64,000 nt of DNA from Litoditis marina (lineage: Eukaryota; Nematoda; Chromadorea; Rhabditida; Rhabditidae), in contig OZ038435.1 of the NCBI GenBank assembly GCA_964036275.1, forward strand, positions 18,661,632 to 18,725,631. Reading direction: 5' to 3'. Positions 38,001 through 49,030 of this stretch are shown piece after piece (position 1 is the first letter of the stretch; each line of letters opens with the position of its first letter). A program made the translations under genes and the position numbers. A model generated the notes under the pieces. It was not told where the DNA came from. It saw nothing but the letters and a program-made list of their open reading frames with translations, and made no database searches.

Positions 38001-41000
38001 GCCAAACCTGTAGCTTCACTCAACAGTGCCTGCAAAACTCTCAGTGCACTAACGGATTGTGTCAGTGTCCTACTGGTTCTACTCTCCAGAATGGACAATG
38101 CATCGGTCCTTGTGGAGCAAATATGGTATGCAACTAATTTGCCGAATCCAACCCAGTTTTTCACACTTCAAAATAACTCACCAGGTTAATTTACAGGTCC
38201 TCATCAACAACCAATGTTACAACAGCGTGAACCCCGGCTCTAGTTGTACATTTACTCAACAATGTCAAGGCAATTCACAGTGCATGAGTGGCTTGTGTCA
38301 GTGTCCTAGTGGTAGTTCCCTCCAGAACGGACAATGCGTTGCCACTTCTTGTGGAACTAACCAGGTAACCAATCACTCCAATAAATGGAAGTTTAATTGT
38401 TCTATGCAGTCCAGCGTTCCTTCAAGCGATTTCAGGTTCAAATCAACAACCAGTGCTACAACACCGTCAATCCTGGCCAATCATGTAGCTTTACTCAGCA
38501 GTGCCTGCAAAACTCGCAGTGCACTAACGGAATGTGTCAGTGTCCCACTGGTTCTACTCTTCAGAATGGACAATGCATCGGTCCCTGTGGAGCAAACATG
38601 GTATGCAACGGTTATGCTCGAATTCAACCCAGTCGTTCATTTCTCGAAGTAACTCACCGGTGTGATTTACAGGTTCTGATCAACAACCAATGTTACAACA
38701 ACGTGAACCCTGGCTCCAGTTGTACTTTCACCCAACAATGTCAAGGCAATTCACAATGCACGAGTGGCATCTGTCAATGTTCCACTGGAAGTTCTCTCCA
38801 AAACGGACAGTGCGTTGCCACTTCTTGTGGAACTAACCAGGTAACCAATCACTCCAATAAATGGAAGTTCAGTTGATCTATGCAGTCCAACGTTCCTTCA
38901 AGTGCCATACATACTTGGTGCGTCTGCGGGCGGCTGCGGGCGTCTGCGGCGCGGGTAAACTAGTGGTTTGCCCGCAGACGCCCGCAAACGCCCGCAGACG
39001 CCCGCAAACGCACTACAATTGAAGTATGTACGCGCGTCTGCGGCTGGCTGCGGCGCGGTTTTCCTCATTTGAATTTAAAATAGGAAGTTCGAGTTTGTTG
39101 TTAAAATTATAATTCCCCTCCCCTTATTAGGAATATTTGTCATTTATCACATCAATCCTAATAATGTTTATCCCTCAATATTTGTAAATCGCTTGATTAG
39201 CGTTGATCTTCAACTGATCTGTTGAAAATTCATGGAATATCATTATTAGATTACTGCTTACCGAATCAACTTCTTCCTAACCGCTTTTTTCCCATTCGGA
39301 AACTTTTTTCAAATACAAAACGAACGAAAAAGAGACATTTACTTTACACAGTTTGAAAAACTGATAAAATGATGCAGTGAACATCAAGTAGAGTACAAAT
39401 ATATATTTGAATTAACTATAATAAAGTAATTTGATGGGTTTAATAATGTTTTTTAGAACATTAGTGATGTTATGTCATGAATGATCAATCCAGACGCAGA
39501 GAGCCGCTGCGGCAATATTGAATTGAATCATTATTGCCGCAACTGCTTTTGCGGCTGTCTGCGGCCCCGCCCGCAGACGCCCGCAGCCGCTTTTGCCCGC
39601 CGAAGTATGAATGCGCGGCAAAACGCCGGGAGCCGCCACCAGCCGCACATTTGATCAATAATCAGGGGCGCCATACTTATATCATATGCCGCACGCAGAC
39701 GCCCGCAGCCGCAGCCAAGTATGTAGGGCACTTCAGGCAATTTTAGGTTCAAATCAACAACCAGTGCTACAACACCGTCAATCCTGGCCAATCCTGTAGC
39801 TTCACTCAACAGTGCCTGCAAAACTCACAGTGCACTAACGGATTGTGTCAGTGTCCTACTGATTCTACTCTACAGAATGGACAATGCATCGGTCCATGCG
39901 GAGCGAACATGGTATGCAACTCGTTTTTCAAACTTCACTCAGTCGTTCATTTCTCGACGTAACTCACCGGTGTGATTTACAGGTTCTGATCAACAACCAA
40001 TGTTACAACAACATGAACCCTGGCTTCAGTTGTACTTTCACCCAACAATGTCAAAGCAACTCACAATGCACGAGTGGCATTTGTCAATGTTCTACTGGAA
40101 GTTCTCTCCAAAACGGACAGTGCGTTGCCACTTCTTGTGGAACTAACCAGGTACAACAAATACTCTGAATACGAAAAAATTTACTGACCTGTGCATTTCA
40201 TCGTTCCCATTCACTATTTTCAGGTTCAAATCAACAATCAGTGCTACAACACCGTAAATCCTGGTTTCTCGTGCAGTTTCACTCAACAGTGTCTGCAGAA
40301 CTCGCAGTGCACTAACGGAGTGTGTCAGTGCCCCACTGGTTCTACTCTTCAGAATGGACAGTGTGTTGGTCCCTGCGGAGCAAACATGGTATACAACTGT
40401 TATGCCCAAATTTTACGTAGGTTTGCCAACATCGATTTTTCAACCGCGTGATTTACAGGTTTTGATCAACAATCAATGTTATAACAACGTCAATCCTGGA
40501 CTTTCCTGTACTTTCACACAGCAATGTCAAGGCAACTCACAGTGCACTAGCGGAATCTGTCAGTGTTCCACTGGATTCACTCTTCAGAATGGACAGTGTG
40601 TCAATACTGGCGGCAATTGTGGAACTAACCAGGTCAGCCAGCTATCATCCACCTTCAACCAAACCACATGGTCGTAGTTGTTGGACTAAATAAAATGTAT
40701 TCAGGTTTTCATCAACAACCAGTGCTACAACACCGTCAGCCCTGGTCAATCCTGTAGCTTCACTCAACAGTGTCTGCAGAACTCTCAGTGCACCAACGGA
40801 ATGTGTCAGTGTCCTACCGGTTCTACTCTTCAGAATGGACAATGCATTGGACCTTGTGGAGCAAACATGGTATGCAACTGATTTTCTCTAATTTGACGCA
40901 GTGTTATCGAGATCGATTATTCAACAGCGTTATTTACAGGTTTTGATCAACAATCAATGTTACAACAACGTCAATCCTGGATTTACCTGTACTTTCACAC

Positions 41001-44000
41001 AGCAATGTCAAGGCAACTCACAGTGCACTAGCGGAATATGTCAGTGTCCAACTGGATTCACTCTTCAAAATGGACAGTGTGTCAATACTGGCGGCATTTG
41101 TGGAACTAGCCAGGTCAGCCAGCTATCATCCAAACCTCAACCAAACCACATGGTCGTATTTGTTGGACTAAATAAAATGTATCCAGGTTCTCATCAACAA
41201 TCAGTGCTACAACACCGTCAGCCCTGGCCAATCCTGTAGCTTCACACAGCAGTGTCTGCAGAACTCTCAGTGCATCAACGGAATGTGTCAGTGTCCTACC
41301 GGTTCTACTCTTCAGAATGGACAATGCATTGGACCTTGTGGAGCAAACATGGTATGCAACTGATTTCCTCTAATTTGACGCAGTGTTATCGAGATCGATT
41401 ATTCAACAGCGTTATTTACAGGTTTTGATCAACAATCAATGTTACAACAACGTCAATCCTGGATTTACCTGTACTTTCACACAGCAATGTCAAGGCAACT
41501 CACAGTGCACTAGCGGAATATGTCAGTGTCCAACTGGATTCACTCTTCAAAATGGACAGTGTGTCAATACTGGCGGCATTTGTGGAACTAGCCAGGTCAG
41601 CCAGCTATCATCCAAACCTCAACCAAACCACATGGTCGTAGTTGTTGGACTAAATAAAATGTATCTAGGTTCTCATCAACAATCAGTGCTACAACACCGT
41701 CAGCCCTGGCCAATCCTGTAGCTTCACTCAACAGTGCCTGCAAAACTCTCAGTGCACTAACGGAGTGTGTCAATGTCCTACTGGTTCTACTCTTCAGAAT
41801 GGACAGTGTGTTGGTCCTTGCGGAGCGAATATGGTATGCAACTGTTATGCCCAAATTTAACATAGGTTTGCCAACATCGATTTTTCAACTACGTGATTTA
41901 CAGGTTTTGATCAACAACCAATGTTACAACAACGTCAATCCTGGATTTGCCTGTACTTTCACACAGCAATGTCAAGGCAACTCACAGTGCACTAACGGAA
42001 TGTGTCAGTGTTCCACTGGATTCACTCTTCAGAATGGACAGTGTGTCAATACTGGCGGCAATTGTGGAACTAACCAGGTCAGCCAGCTATCATCCACCTT
42101 CAACCAAACCACATGGTCGTAGTTGTTGGAATAAATAAAATGTATTCAGGTTTTCATCAACAACCAGTGCTACAACACCGTCAGTCCTGGTCAATCCTGT
42201 AGCTTCACACAGCAGTGTCTGCAGAACTCGCAGTGCACTAACGGAATGTGTCAGTGTCTCACTGGTTCTACTCTTCAGAATGGACAATGCATCGGTCCAT
42301 GCGGAGCGAACATGGTAGGAATCGAGACCAAAATAAACTCTTAACTGAGTGCCTGAACATTAATGAAGATCTCATAGCATTTCAGTCTCGAATACATTCC
42401 GTCGAGTCACTTCAACCATCCTTTACAGGTTCTTGTCAATGGTCAATGCCTTTCTACTGTTCCTCTCTACGGAACCTGCAGTTTCAGCCAGCAGTGTCTG
42501 TCTAATTCCACGTGTACTTCTTCTCGTTGTCAATGCCCTTCTGGAAGTTCTGTGGTGAACGGAATGTGTAGCGGTGGAGGAACCACGTCTTGCAAGTCCT
42601 ATCAGGTTTGCAACTGTTGGGGTGATTTTGTGTTGAATAAGTTCTAGCTATTAAAGACATTATCGAGACAAACCTGATCTTTGCTCGTCGTTTTTTTGGT
42701 GAAAATTTCTACACAATTCCTTTAAACTTTTTTATTCAGGTTCTGATTAACAATCAATGTCTTGACAAGGTGTCCATCGGACAAACTTGCACCAACATCG
42801 CCCAATGCATTCGTGAGTTCCAGGTTCTCCGAAAAACTCAGGTTTCTCGAGATTTTGGGTACAGCTTCAGTGCAGGCTTTGCAAACTTCACCAGTTATTG
42901 CTTTAAGTTTGTTTTATCTCGGCGGTTGTTAATTCCAACTGGCAATCGTGAAACAACTAATGTAATTAGTTTTCAACGTCGTGGTTAACCATTGGTCAAT
43001 AACGAACGTTTAGATAAAACTCTTATTGACCACGCCACTTTCAGTTCATCTTTTTCAGCCAACTCGATATGCTCCTCAACTTGTCAGTGTAGCTCAGGAA
43101 GCTCCTACGACGGAACGAGCTGTGCTTCCAACACATTCTTCTGCTCGGCTGGCTTAGTGTGATTTTTATAGTTTAGATAAACTAACACTTATGTATTATT
43201 TCCAATTCACTAAGCAATAACGTCATGGAAAGCTATTCAAGGAAAGAACAAAATCCATTCCTGCAGAAACTGTTTCATTGAAAGAAGAAAAAGAAAACGT
43301 AGAAGTTGGCGCGCGCCGTGCACCGTGTTCTATATGGTTCATGGTTAGTGGGTGTTGTTTATTTTCCTGTCTTCTTTTCGCTCAACCTCTCCTAATTTCA
43401 CTGGTAAATCTACGTGAGGCGATGATTGCTAAAGTCATCTGAGGGTTTATTCGTTGAGAAGTGAAGTAGAGGCAAAAACGAGCCGGTAACCACTTTCTTT
43501 CAGTTCCGTGAACTCTCAATGTCTGGCTCTTCTTCAACTGGGCCAGTTCTGTCAGGCCACGGCCCAATGTCTCGGTTTCGCCGTCTGTACAAACAGCCAG
43601 TGCCGCTGTCCCACTGGGTTCACTGCAGTACAAAACACGTGCAGAAATAACAATGAGGTATAGTCGTCGCCAACGGAAAGGAGGGAGGTTACTGTATATC
43701 TCACTTTCCGCTGTGTAAGCATACATGTCTTCCACAATATGTTCGGTACATACTCAAATAGCGCAGTGGTTGGCGGGCGGCTACGAATCTTTTGCTCGCA
43801 GGTTCGATTCCGGGGAGAGACAGAAATGTATAAATTTGGCACCCAGTATACAGCAGTTGTTTGTTGTACTCTGATATTCACGAAACTCAAACATTCCTGC
43901 GTCTCTTCTTAACTGCTCAGTTAGTGAACAATACAGAATTTAGACACCTATTTTTTGAATTACAAAATTATAGTTGAAAATAAGAATCGAGTTAAAACAA

Positions 44001-46627
44001 AACAAAAATGTTCCAAGTTCTCGAAATTCAGAAAGCTCAAAAAAATCATACACGGAAAAATGGGCGGTGCCATCTGTGTAAACGGCAAGCATAGTGTAAA
44101 CCACGCACAAATTGATACATACAAAAGTAAAAGTCAAAAGTAAGAGTTTCATGAAATATTTATCAAAACATCCATGAATAGAGCCAGATGTTTTTCAGAT
44201 TTCACCTTGCTCCGTCAATCAAGTTCTTGTGGGGACTCAGTGTCTCGCAACAGCCAAGGTATTGTCCACTCTTATCTCAAACTCCATAAACAAACATGCA
44301 ACAGAAAACTTATACTGCAAAGTAGAATGAGGTTCAAGAAATAAAGTTAGAATGGGTTTAAAACCAAAACAGACAAAACCGGTGATTCTTTCGAGTTCAA
44401 TATTTTTTGAAAACTTCGAGCACTTCAAGGCGTCCGTTTTTCACCGTATTATTCGTAGATTCTTGTGGCGTTTCAATTTGCAGTGTCTGCTGCGCTTTGT
44501 TGCATATTATTTCGTGTATATTTCTCATTAAGATGATGTCCTTATTTATTTTCTGTATTTATAGCCAGGCCAATCGTGTTCTTACACCCAGCAATGTACC
44601 GGTAACTCCACATGTCAATCCAACGTATGTAGATGTCCGACCAACATGGTTGACTACGGAGACGGAGTATGCAGAGGAACCAGTCAGTTCACCTTTTCAT
44701 TGATCTTTCTTCTATTTTGCAAACAAAACTCGCAAATCAGTGAATGTGGTAGTTCACGTCCCAATTGTTGTAATATAGTTTCTACAAAAACTACAGAGCA
44801 GAGTTGGAGAAAGATTGAACCAGACAGTATAGCAACAGTAAATTATGAAATCACTCATATAGTTTAACCAGAATCTTTGTATTTTTATTTGGGAAAGTTT
44901 TTTCCGAACTCGGATTGAAATAATGTTCAACATTCAGGTTCTGACACCGGAGTGTGTCCAACAGGCCAACAGCCAGTGAGAGCGAACGGCCAACTCATCA
45001 ACTGTATGGCTCAGGTTGGTATACTCAATATTTAACACTTCAATGGAAGAAGTCTCTTAATTGTTTTCCCGAAAGTAGGACAAGAATGTATTTCCCTCTT
45101 GTACTACTTCATTGCAATAGTATTTCTAGCATAACAGATAGCCCAGAAACTCCATGGTATGGAATTATTTGTGATTGCCAGATGTTACTATGATGTTTAT
45201 GAGCAAATCAGTCTCTATCCAGTTTTCTCGTTCAATATCTTGCATATTTGATTCATAACATTTACTTCAGAGCTGCTCTTCGGGTTCTAGTTGCGTCTTC
45301 AGTAACGCAATCAATCAATTCGTATGCTGTGCACAGGATTCAACTCAACCACCAGCAAATGGTGCGCAGTTTTCATGAAGTTTCATGTTCAGAACTGAGT
45401 ACATTTTTTGTGTTTTCGGTTCTATTTGTTATATTTTCGAAAAGAAACATTTCAGTTCCATCAATAATCAATTCAAACAATCCTCTTGGCAAATTCTCAG
45501 CAAAGAACCAAAATATTAGCACAACCTCTTCACTCGATCCGTATTTTTGAGTAGTTGTCCACTGAGCACCTTGAAAGTAGGGAACCAATAAAATAGACTT
45601 TTTTTATCTTCAGCCCTAACCTGCTCGACTCCCTCGAACAAGGTGCAGTACCAGGGAACCACTCCCATCAATTGTCTCTATTCCCAATGTCCCTCGGGAA
45701 GTTATTGCGAGTACAATAACGCGGGCTCACAATACGTCTGCTGCGGGACAACGTGTGAGTGGTTGTATTTTGTAAACTTTATTCAGTCGAGGTGACCAAA
45801 TTGTAATAGTTTTCAGTTCATGAAAACAATGAGCGTTTCAAAAGATTCCCCGGAAGATATGAGATAGAAACACCAACAGAGAATTGCCGAATCAGCATAT
45901 CAGACGTGAAATAACAAAACAGAAACCAGTGCGTTACCTTGCACGTAACTGGTGTGTTCATTGGATTCGTCATTGAATTTGTCATTGATTGTCCAGTGTC
46001 CATTTAATTTGATTTGAATTACATTTTTTTTTCACAATCATGTTCCTAATTTTCTGTTCTGTTCAGCTGCCTCTCCCTCCTTTTCGACATGTACCGGAAA
46101 CTATTTCAAGTACAGCAACGGAATTCCATTCTTGTGTACTTCCGACGCCGTTTGCACTGATTCTACGTACAGGTCAGCTATTTTCAATGATAGAAGTTCC
46201 TAAACTAGACAAATAAGTACACAAACCTATTTTCAAAGTGTGTAGCACAAAACATAGTTCTGATTTGCCACTATTCTACTAGAAAAACCAGTGATGCTCT
46301 GATTTATGGATAGTATTATCCAATTGGAGTGCCGCATCTAATCTAATGTGAGAAACTCATGTGTTCAAACGCGATTATACTATTTCATTATATTATATTA
46401 CTTTACTATGAAAACTATCAACATTTTCCAAAAGAGTATTCACATTTTCTGATCATTTTCCGAATCTTGCTGACTGTTGAGTTTGCTATATTTCCGAGAG
46501 TTGCAGTTAAAACCCGTCAAAACTTCATATAATTTTTTGCTGAGCATTAACAACATTTTAAAATTTCAGGTATTGTAGAAAATCGCCGCAGGATTCTTCT
46601 GTTTCCGTGTGTTGCGATCGAACGTAG
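32002..46627 (+). CDS. Large secreted EB-module / lustrin-like cysteine-rich protein, 38 exons
   Basis: Exons: 32002-32035, 32345-32423, 32634-32722, 33148-33258, 34623-34657, 34866-34955, 35449-35529, 35975-36096, 36373-36430, 36633-36748, 37003-37066, 37739-37873, fifteen module exons from 37961 to 42314 (listed separately), 42429-42605, 42740-42812, 43059-43158, 43504-43657, 44199-44258, 44565-44682, 44938-45014, 45271-45361, 45614-45754, 46067-46172, 46570-46627. All introns are GT-AG and all phases agree: 4689 nt, 1562 residues, TAG stop. MLLIFVATLLA is a signal peptide start. Next come cysteine modules ending in CC, about 23 EB modules (eight cysteines each, e.g. VLINNQC...TQQC...CQC), then lustrin-like modules with CPSG..C and YVCCG. 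Exon 12 is a short EB module with six cysteines. Expected to be an extracellular or cuticle-associated matrix protein; function unknown. A possible SL acceptor (TTTTTCAG) ends at 31882. Confidence 0.85.
32036..32340 (+). repeat. GA microsatellite fused to the exon 1 donor of the EB gene
   Basis: A pure (GA)n tract of about 60 bp starts at the donor itself (GCAG|GTGAGAGA) and grades into impure AG-rich sequence to the next acceptor (ACTTTCAG). The whole of intron 1 is therefore purine-rich. Its length is likely to vary between individuals. Confidence 0.85.
33500..33638 (+). mobile_element. MITE family 3 (about 139 bp), copy in EB intron 4
   Basis: It begins TATACTATCAGTCAATTGCAC and ends AACCTTCTAATATAGT, with internal AAACTCAGAAACGTGGAATG. 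Copies with the same core lie at about 49621-49730 (plus, 5' truncated) and 50435-50573 (minus). There is no coding capacity. Confidence 0.72.
34300..34471. mobile_element. MITE family 4 (GAGTACGTATGCTAGA foldback), copy 1
   Basis: The arms are about 50 bp. GAGTACGTATGCTAGACGAT at the left faces CTTCTAGCATACGTACTC at the right, and both arms contain CATCCCATCCTGCGTCTC or its complement. The centre has TTACATCCCGGTGGGATGTAA, so almost the entire element is a hairpin. It lies in EB intron 4. Confidence 0.85.
35775..35943. mobile_element. MITE family 4, copy 2
   Basis: It starts GAGTACGTACGTATGCTAGA and ends CGGGATCGTCTAGC. It shares CATCCCATCATGCGTCTC and the central hairpin with 34300-34471, but its right arm is more diverged. 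It lies in EB intron 7. Confidence 0.78.
37271..37561. repeat. GAACCRA-rich foldback repeat, copy 2, in EB intron 11
   Basis: The ends GGGTAAATTCCTTC and AGAAGAAATTTGCC are imperfect inverted repeats, and the interior is alternating CCGAACC/GGTTCGG. It aligns over its whole length with 26855-27114. Confidence 0.8.
37961..42314 (+). repeat. Array of 15 one-exon EB modules inside the EB gene
   Basis: Module exons: 37961-38125, 38197-38364, 38436-38600, 38673-38840, 39747-39911, 39983-40150, 40224-40388, 40459-40632, 40705-40869, 40940-41113, 41187-41351, 41422-41595, 41669-41833, 41904-42077 and 42150-42314. Types alternate strictly. Type A is 165 nt (V.INNQCYNTV...CGANM), eight copies. Type B is 168 nt in the first three (ends TSCGTNQ) and 174 nt in the last four (ends TGGNCGTNQ or a variant), seven copies. 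All are phase 0 at both ends, so dimers can be added or lost without breaking the frame. The introns are also homologous, about 70 bp each. Confidence 0.93.
38901..39732. mobile_element. 832-bp GC-rich foldback transposon in an EB intron
   Basis: The terminal inverted repeats are AGTGCCATACATACTTGG and CCAAGTATGTAGGGCACT, flanked by TCA on both sides (38898-38900 and 39733-39735). The ends are rich in CGCCCGCAGACG units; the middle is ordinary AT-rich DNA. Removing it restores an intron like its neighbours (CGTTCCTTCAAGCGATTTCAG in the sister intron). The 3-bp TNA-type duplication is compatible with PIF/Harbinger-type non-autonomous elements, but that class assignment is inference. Confidence 0.85.
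43659..43850 (+). mobile_element. tRNA-like MITE, copy 2, at the donor of EB exon 31
   Basis: The ends are TATAGTCGTCGCC and GGCACCCAGTATA. The A box TAGCGCAGTGG is at 43759-43769 and the B box GGTTCGATTCC at 43801-43811. The element starts one base after the last base before the donor: exon 31 ends GAG at 43657 and the donor reads G|TATAG, so the terminal repeat supplies most of the 5' splice site. Confidence 0.85.
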
Positions 46628-47236
46628 GACTGTCTGCTACCTCTCCTGTCTACACACTATCTCGTGCAAAGTGCAAACTGGATCGACTTTCACAATAAAC
46701 TTGTTGTTCAATTCACCTTTGGAAAACAAATCTCGAAAAAAAAAATTGTTTTGAACGCTTCGACGTATTCTGTAACGTTCACGACAAACATTGTAGAAGT
46801 GAATACACTTCTTTCACGTTTTTCACGCTTGTTACAACATTACATCGAAATCATTATGTGTTCAAGGAATGTTATTGTTAGAAACACACTAATTAGAAAC
46901 TGCATACTGTAATAGTTCACTCTCGAGAATGTCATGAACTATGTCTGCGTCAGTTTTACCACTTTCATTTCACACACTTTTCCACTTTGCCCAAACTCCG
47001 CGAAAATGTTGACCGTTTTATGTACAAGTATCGAGATATATCAACAATAAGTATTTATGCGATCTAGAGCATCCAGAGAGCAACAATATACAAATTATGG
47101 GCGGAGCTTATTCTGACGTCATCAAGCATACAAGGAGAGAGAGAGTACGAGACAAGAGAGACTTTGGAGAAAGAGACAATAACGAGATCAAACTATCGCA
47201 CACGTAAGGTCCAGCTAGTTATTCCATTGCAAAATA

Positions 47237-48637
47237 TCAGTTGAATGGGTTGCAAAGTGGCATAATGTCGGCAAAGTCACAACCGCTGATGCAGCACTGC
47301 TGCATGGTGCGCGCCATCAACGAACTGCGACGTTCTCGTGCGAAACTAGGCTCCGCCCCCTTGGGTTCCTCCAGTTCGGCGCTACGTCGACGACGACGCA
47401 TGGGACAGATCAGGTTGAACGCGTCACTGAACGAGGCACCACCTGCAAATCGAAAAATTCATTGAAAATCTAGTTTTCATCGAAAACAGGGTGAATTTTG
47501 GAAACATTTCGTCAGTTTCGAGTCATTTCGAAAGAAACCAAGTAAGTATTAATGTTAGAGATGACCAAGTTTCCTGTTCAATAACTTGTGCCAAAAATGC
47601 GTAACGACGTCTAACAAACTTTGTATTGAAAAGAATTGCAAGATGAATTTTATTCATTTTCTTTGTTTTGAGCATGATTGTAGAACCCCCGCTTCCTTTT
47701 CGCTACTGTTCAACAAATGACATATATTCGTTGCCAACGGGCAAGCAGGAGGGTACTGTATATCTCACTTTCCGGTGTGCACGCATGTCTTCGATTCCAA
47801 AGCGTTGCCTTTTCATGCTCTAATAGCGCAGTGGTTAGCGCCTTGCTACGACTCTTTTGCTCGCAGGTTCGATTCCGGCGGGAGGTAGAAATTTATTAAT
47901 TTGGCACTCACTTCCTAAACAGCAACTATGAAATTGGCTTCCGGGTCTGACCAGACAAAGTTGTGCACTTTTGATTTATGTGTGATCTAGTTCCAGACTT
48001 CTATGACGACTCTTTAATCAAATTCAACTAGCAACAAAATAACAATAAATTGGATAGCGCTAATATTTAAACAGATTCACAACTAATGGAGCGCCTACTC
48101 ATTTTGAACGTGGGAAATTCAACAATTTTCGAAATTCTGCTGTGTTTCATGCGTTTTACATTATTTCAGTCACATCGGATATTCCTAAGTAACTGTGAAA
48201 TGATTGTAGATGTTCACTGTGTGTGCAGATCAAACTGAATTCTCGAACGTTATAGGGCGTGCCAAGTTTATAAATTGTTGTCTCTCGCCGGAATCGAACC
48301 TGTGAGCAAAAGGTTCGTAGTCATGCGGTAACCACTACGCTACGAGAACCGATATCTGGCAAGGTTCGGAATCGAGTACATGTGTCCGTACACAGCGGAA
48401 TATAAGGGGGGATAAAAGGCAACGTTTCCGAGGTTTGTAGCTTACATTGATCGATATGATCAAACTACAACCCCATATGTCTTTTGACCTACCAGGTGGG
48501 CACAATTTCAGTGCACCCTGTTTCCTCGTGGGTGGCTTCAAGCCCTCGCGCGAGAAGGGATTCGGTCGCGAGAACAGTCCGAATGCGGTTACTGTAGCAG
48601 AGACGCAGAGAAGAAATAGCACCGCCCGTCTGACCAT
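47237..48637 (-). CDS. Insulin-like peptide precursor with C peptide (INS-18-like), two exons
   Basis: Exons on the minus strand are 48493-48637 and 47237-47442 (donor GTAGGT, acceptor TTTGCAG, phase 1): 351 nt, 116 residues, TGA stop. MVRRAVLFLLCVSATVTAFG is a signal peptide. The B-chain region is KLCPPGGASFSDAFNLICPM, followed by RRRRRS. A connecting segment ends in RERR. The A-chain region is QQCCISGCDFADIMPLC, with the insulin CC-x3-C-x8-C spacing. The six cysteines match the canonical three-disulfide arrangement. A cleavable C peptide is unusual among nematode insulins and fits the INS-1/INS-18 type; the precise orthologue is inference. It would be secreted and act on the DAF-2-type insulin receptor. 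The intron holds two tRNA-like MITEs. Confidence 0.88.
47723..47912 (+). mobile_element. tRNA-like MITE, copy 3, in the insulin intron
   Basis: The left end TATATTCGTTGCC is slightly diverged and the right end is TTGGCACTCACTT. The A box TAGCGCAGTGG (47824-47834) and B box GGTTCGATTCC (47866-47876) are perfect. This is the best-preserved tRNA-like core of the family, with GCGC-AGTGGTTA-GCGC as a possible D arm. Confidence 0.8.
48251..48413 (-). mobile_element. tRNA-like MITE, copy 4, truncated, in the insulin intron
   Basis: It begins TATAGGGCGTGCC. The B box complement is GGAATCGAACC (48290-48300) and the A box complement CCACTACGCTA (48332-48342). The opposite end is lost after CACAGCGGAATATAAG. 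It lies in the same intron as copy 3 but in the opposite orientation. Confidence 0.75.
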
Positions 48638-48929
48638 ACCTGTAATTTAACTAGTATAGTTCAGATAGATGAGAATGTACAGAGTATGACCGTCTGTGTG
48701 GAAAACGACCATACGAACAGGACTGAAGAACATTGAAAGATCTCGATACGCCAGAACTAGAGAACCATTGTGTTGTGCAATGGTACAATACAAACAAAAC
48801 AACGCCTCTGTTCTCAAATAATTAGACGAAATCCAGAATTGAAATGTACAAGATACATCTTCACGTGAAAGAAGACAAAGAGGTAGTTATTGAACGATGA
48901 GAGCGCGCGATGTAGAACACAGAAAGGAT

Positions 48930-49030
48930 AGAATAGAATAGAATGTAATTTATTCGCGATTGCACACCCGACTCAAAATCGGTAGATTGAGAGCTGCTGA
49001 ACCCTGCTAAGGTTAGTTACCCTGCTCAAA
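48930..49030. repeat. (TAGAA)n-headed short repeat, copy 1
   Basis: ATAGAATAGAATAGAATG runs into TAATTTATTCGCG and a unique tail. The same junction (AGAATAGA then TTTATTCAAC) occurs at 58515-58560. Short pentanucleotide runs at one end are typical of tails of some non-LTR retroelements, but no coding part is present. Confidence 0.5.

Noticed and set aside
38911..39030. CRISPR-like or coding reading of the CGCCCGCAGACG units
   Set aside because: Spacing is irregular, there are no unique spacers, and the units form the ends of one foldback element in a eukaryotic intron.
37691..42287. Minus-strand frames across the EB exons
   Set aside because: They are antisense shadows of the cysteine-rich exons and repeat with them.
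43059..43163. TGA at 43159-43163 region as the end of the EB gene
   Set aside because: A GTGATT donor just before it joins exon 43059-43158 in phase to 43504-43657, completing LVSVNSQC, the start of another EB module, and six further in-phase exons follow.
43751..43820. Functional tRNA gene at the A/B boxes
   Set aside because: The sequence does not close a good acceptor stem, lies inside a repeated element and is diverged among copies; it is tRNA-derived rather than a tRNA gene.
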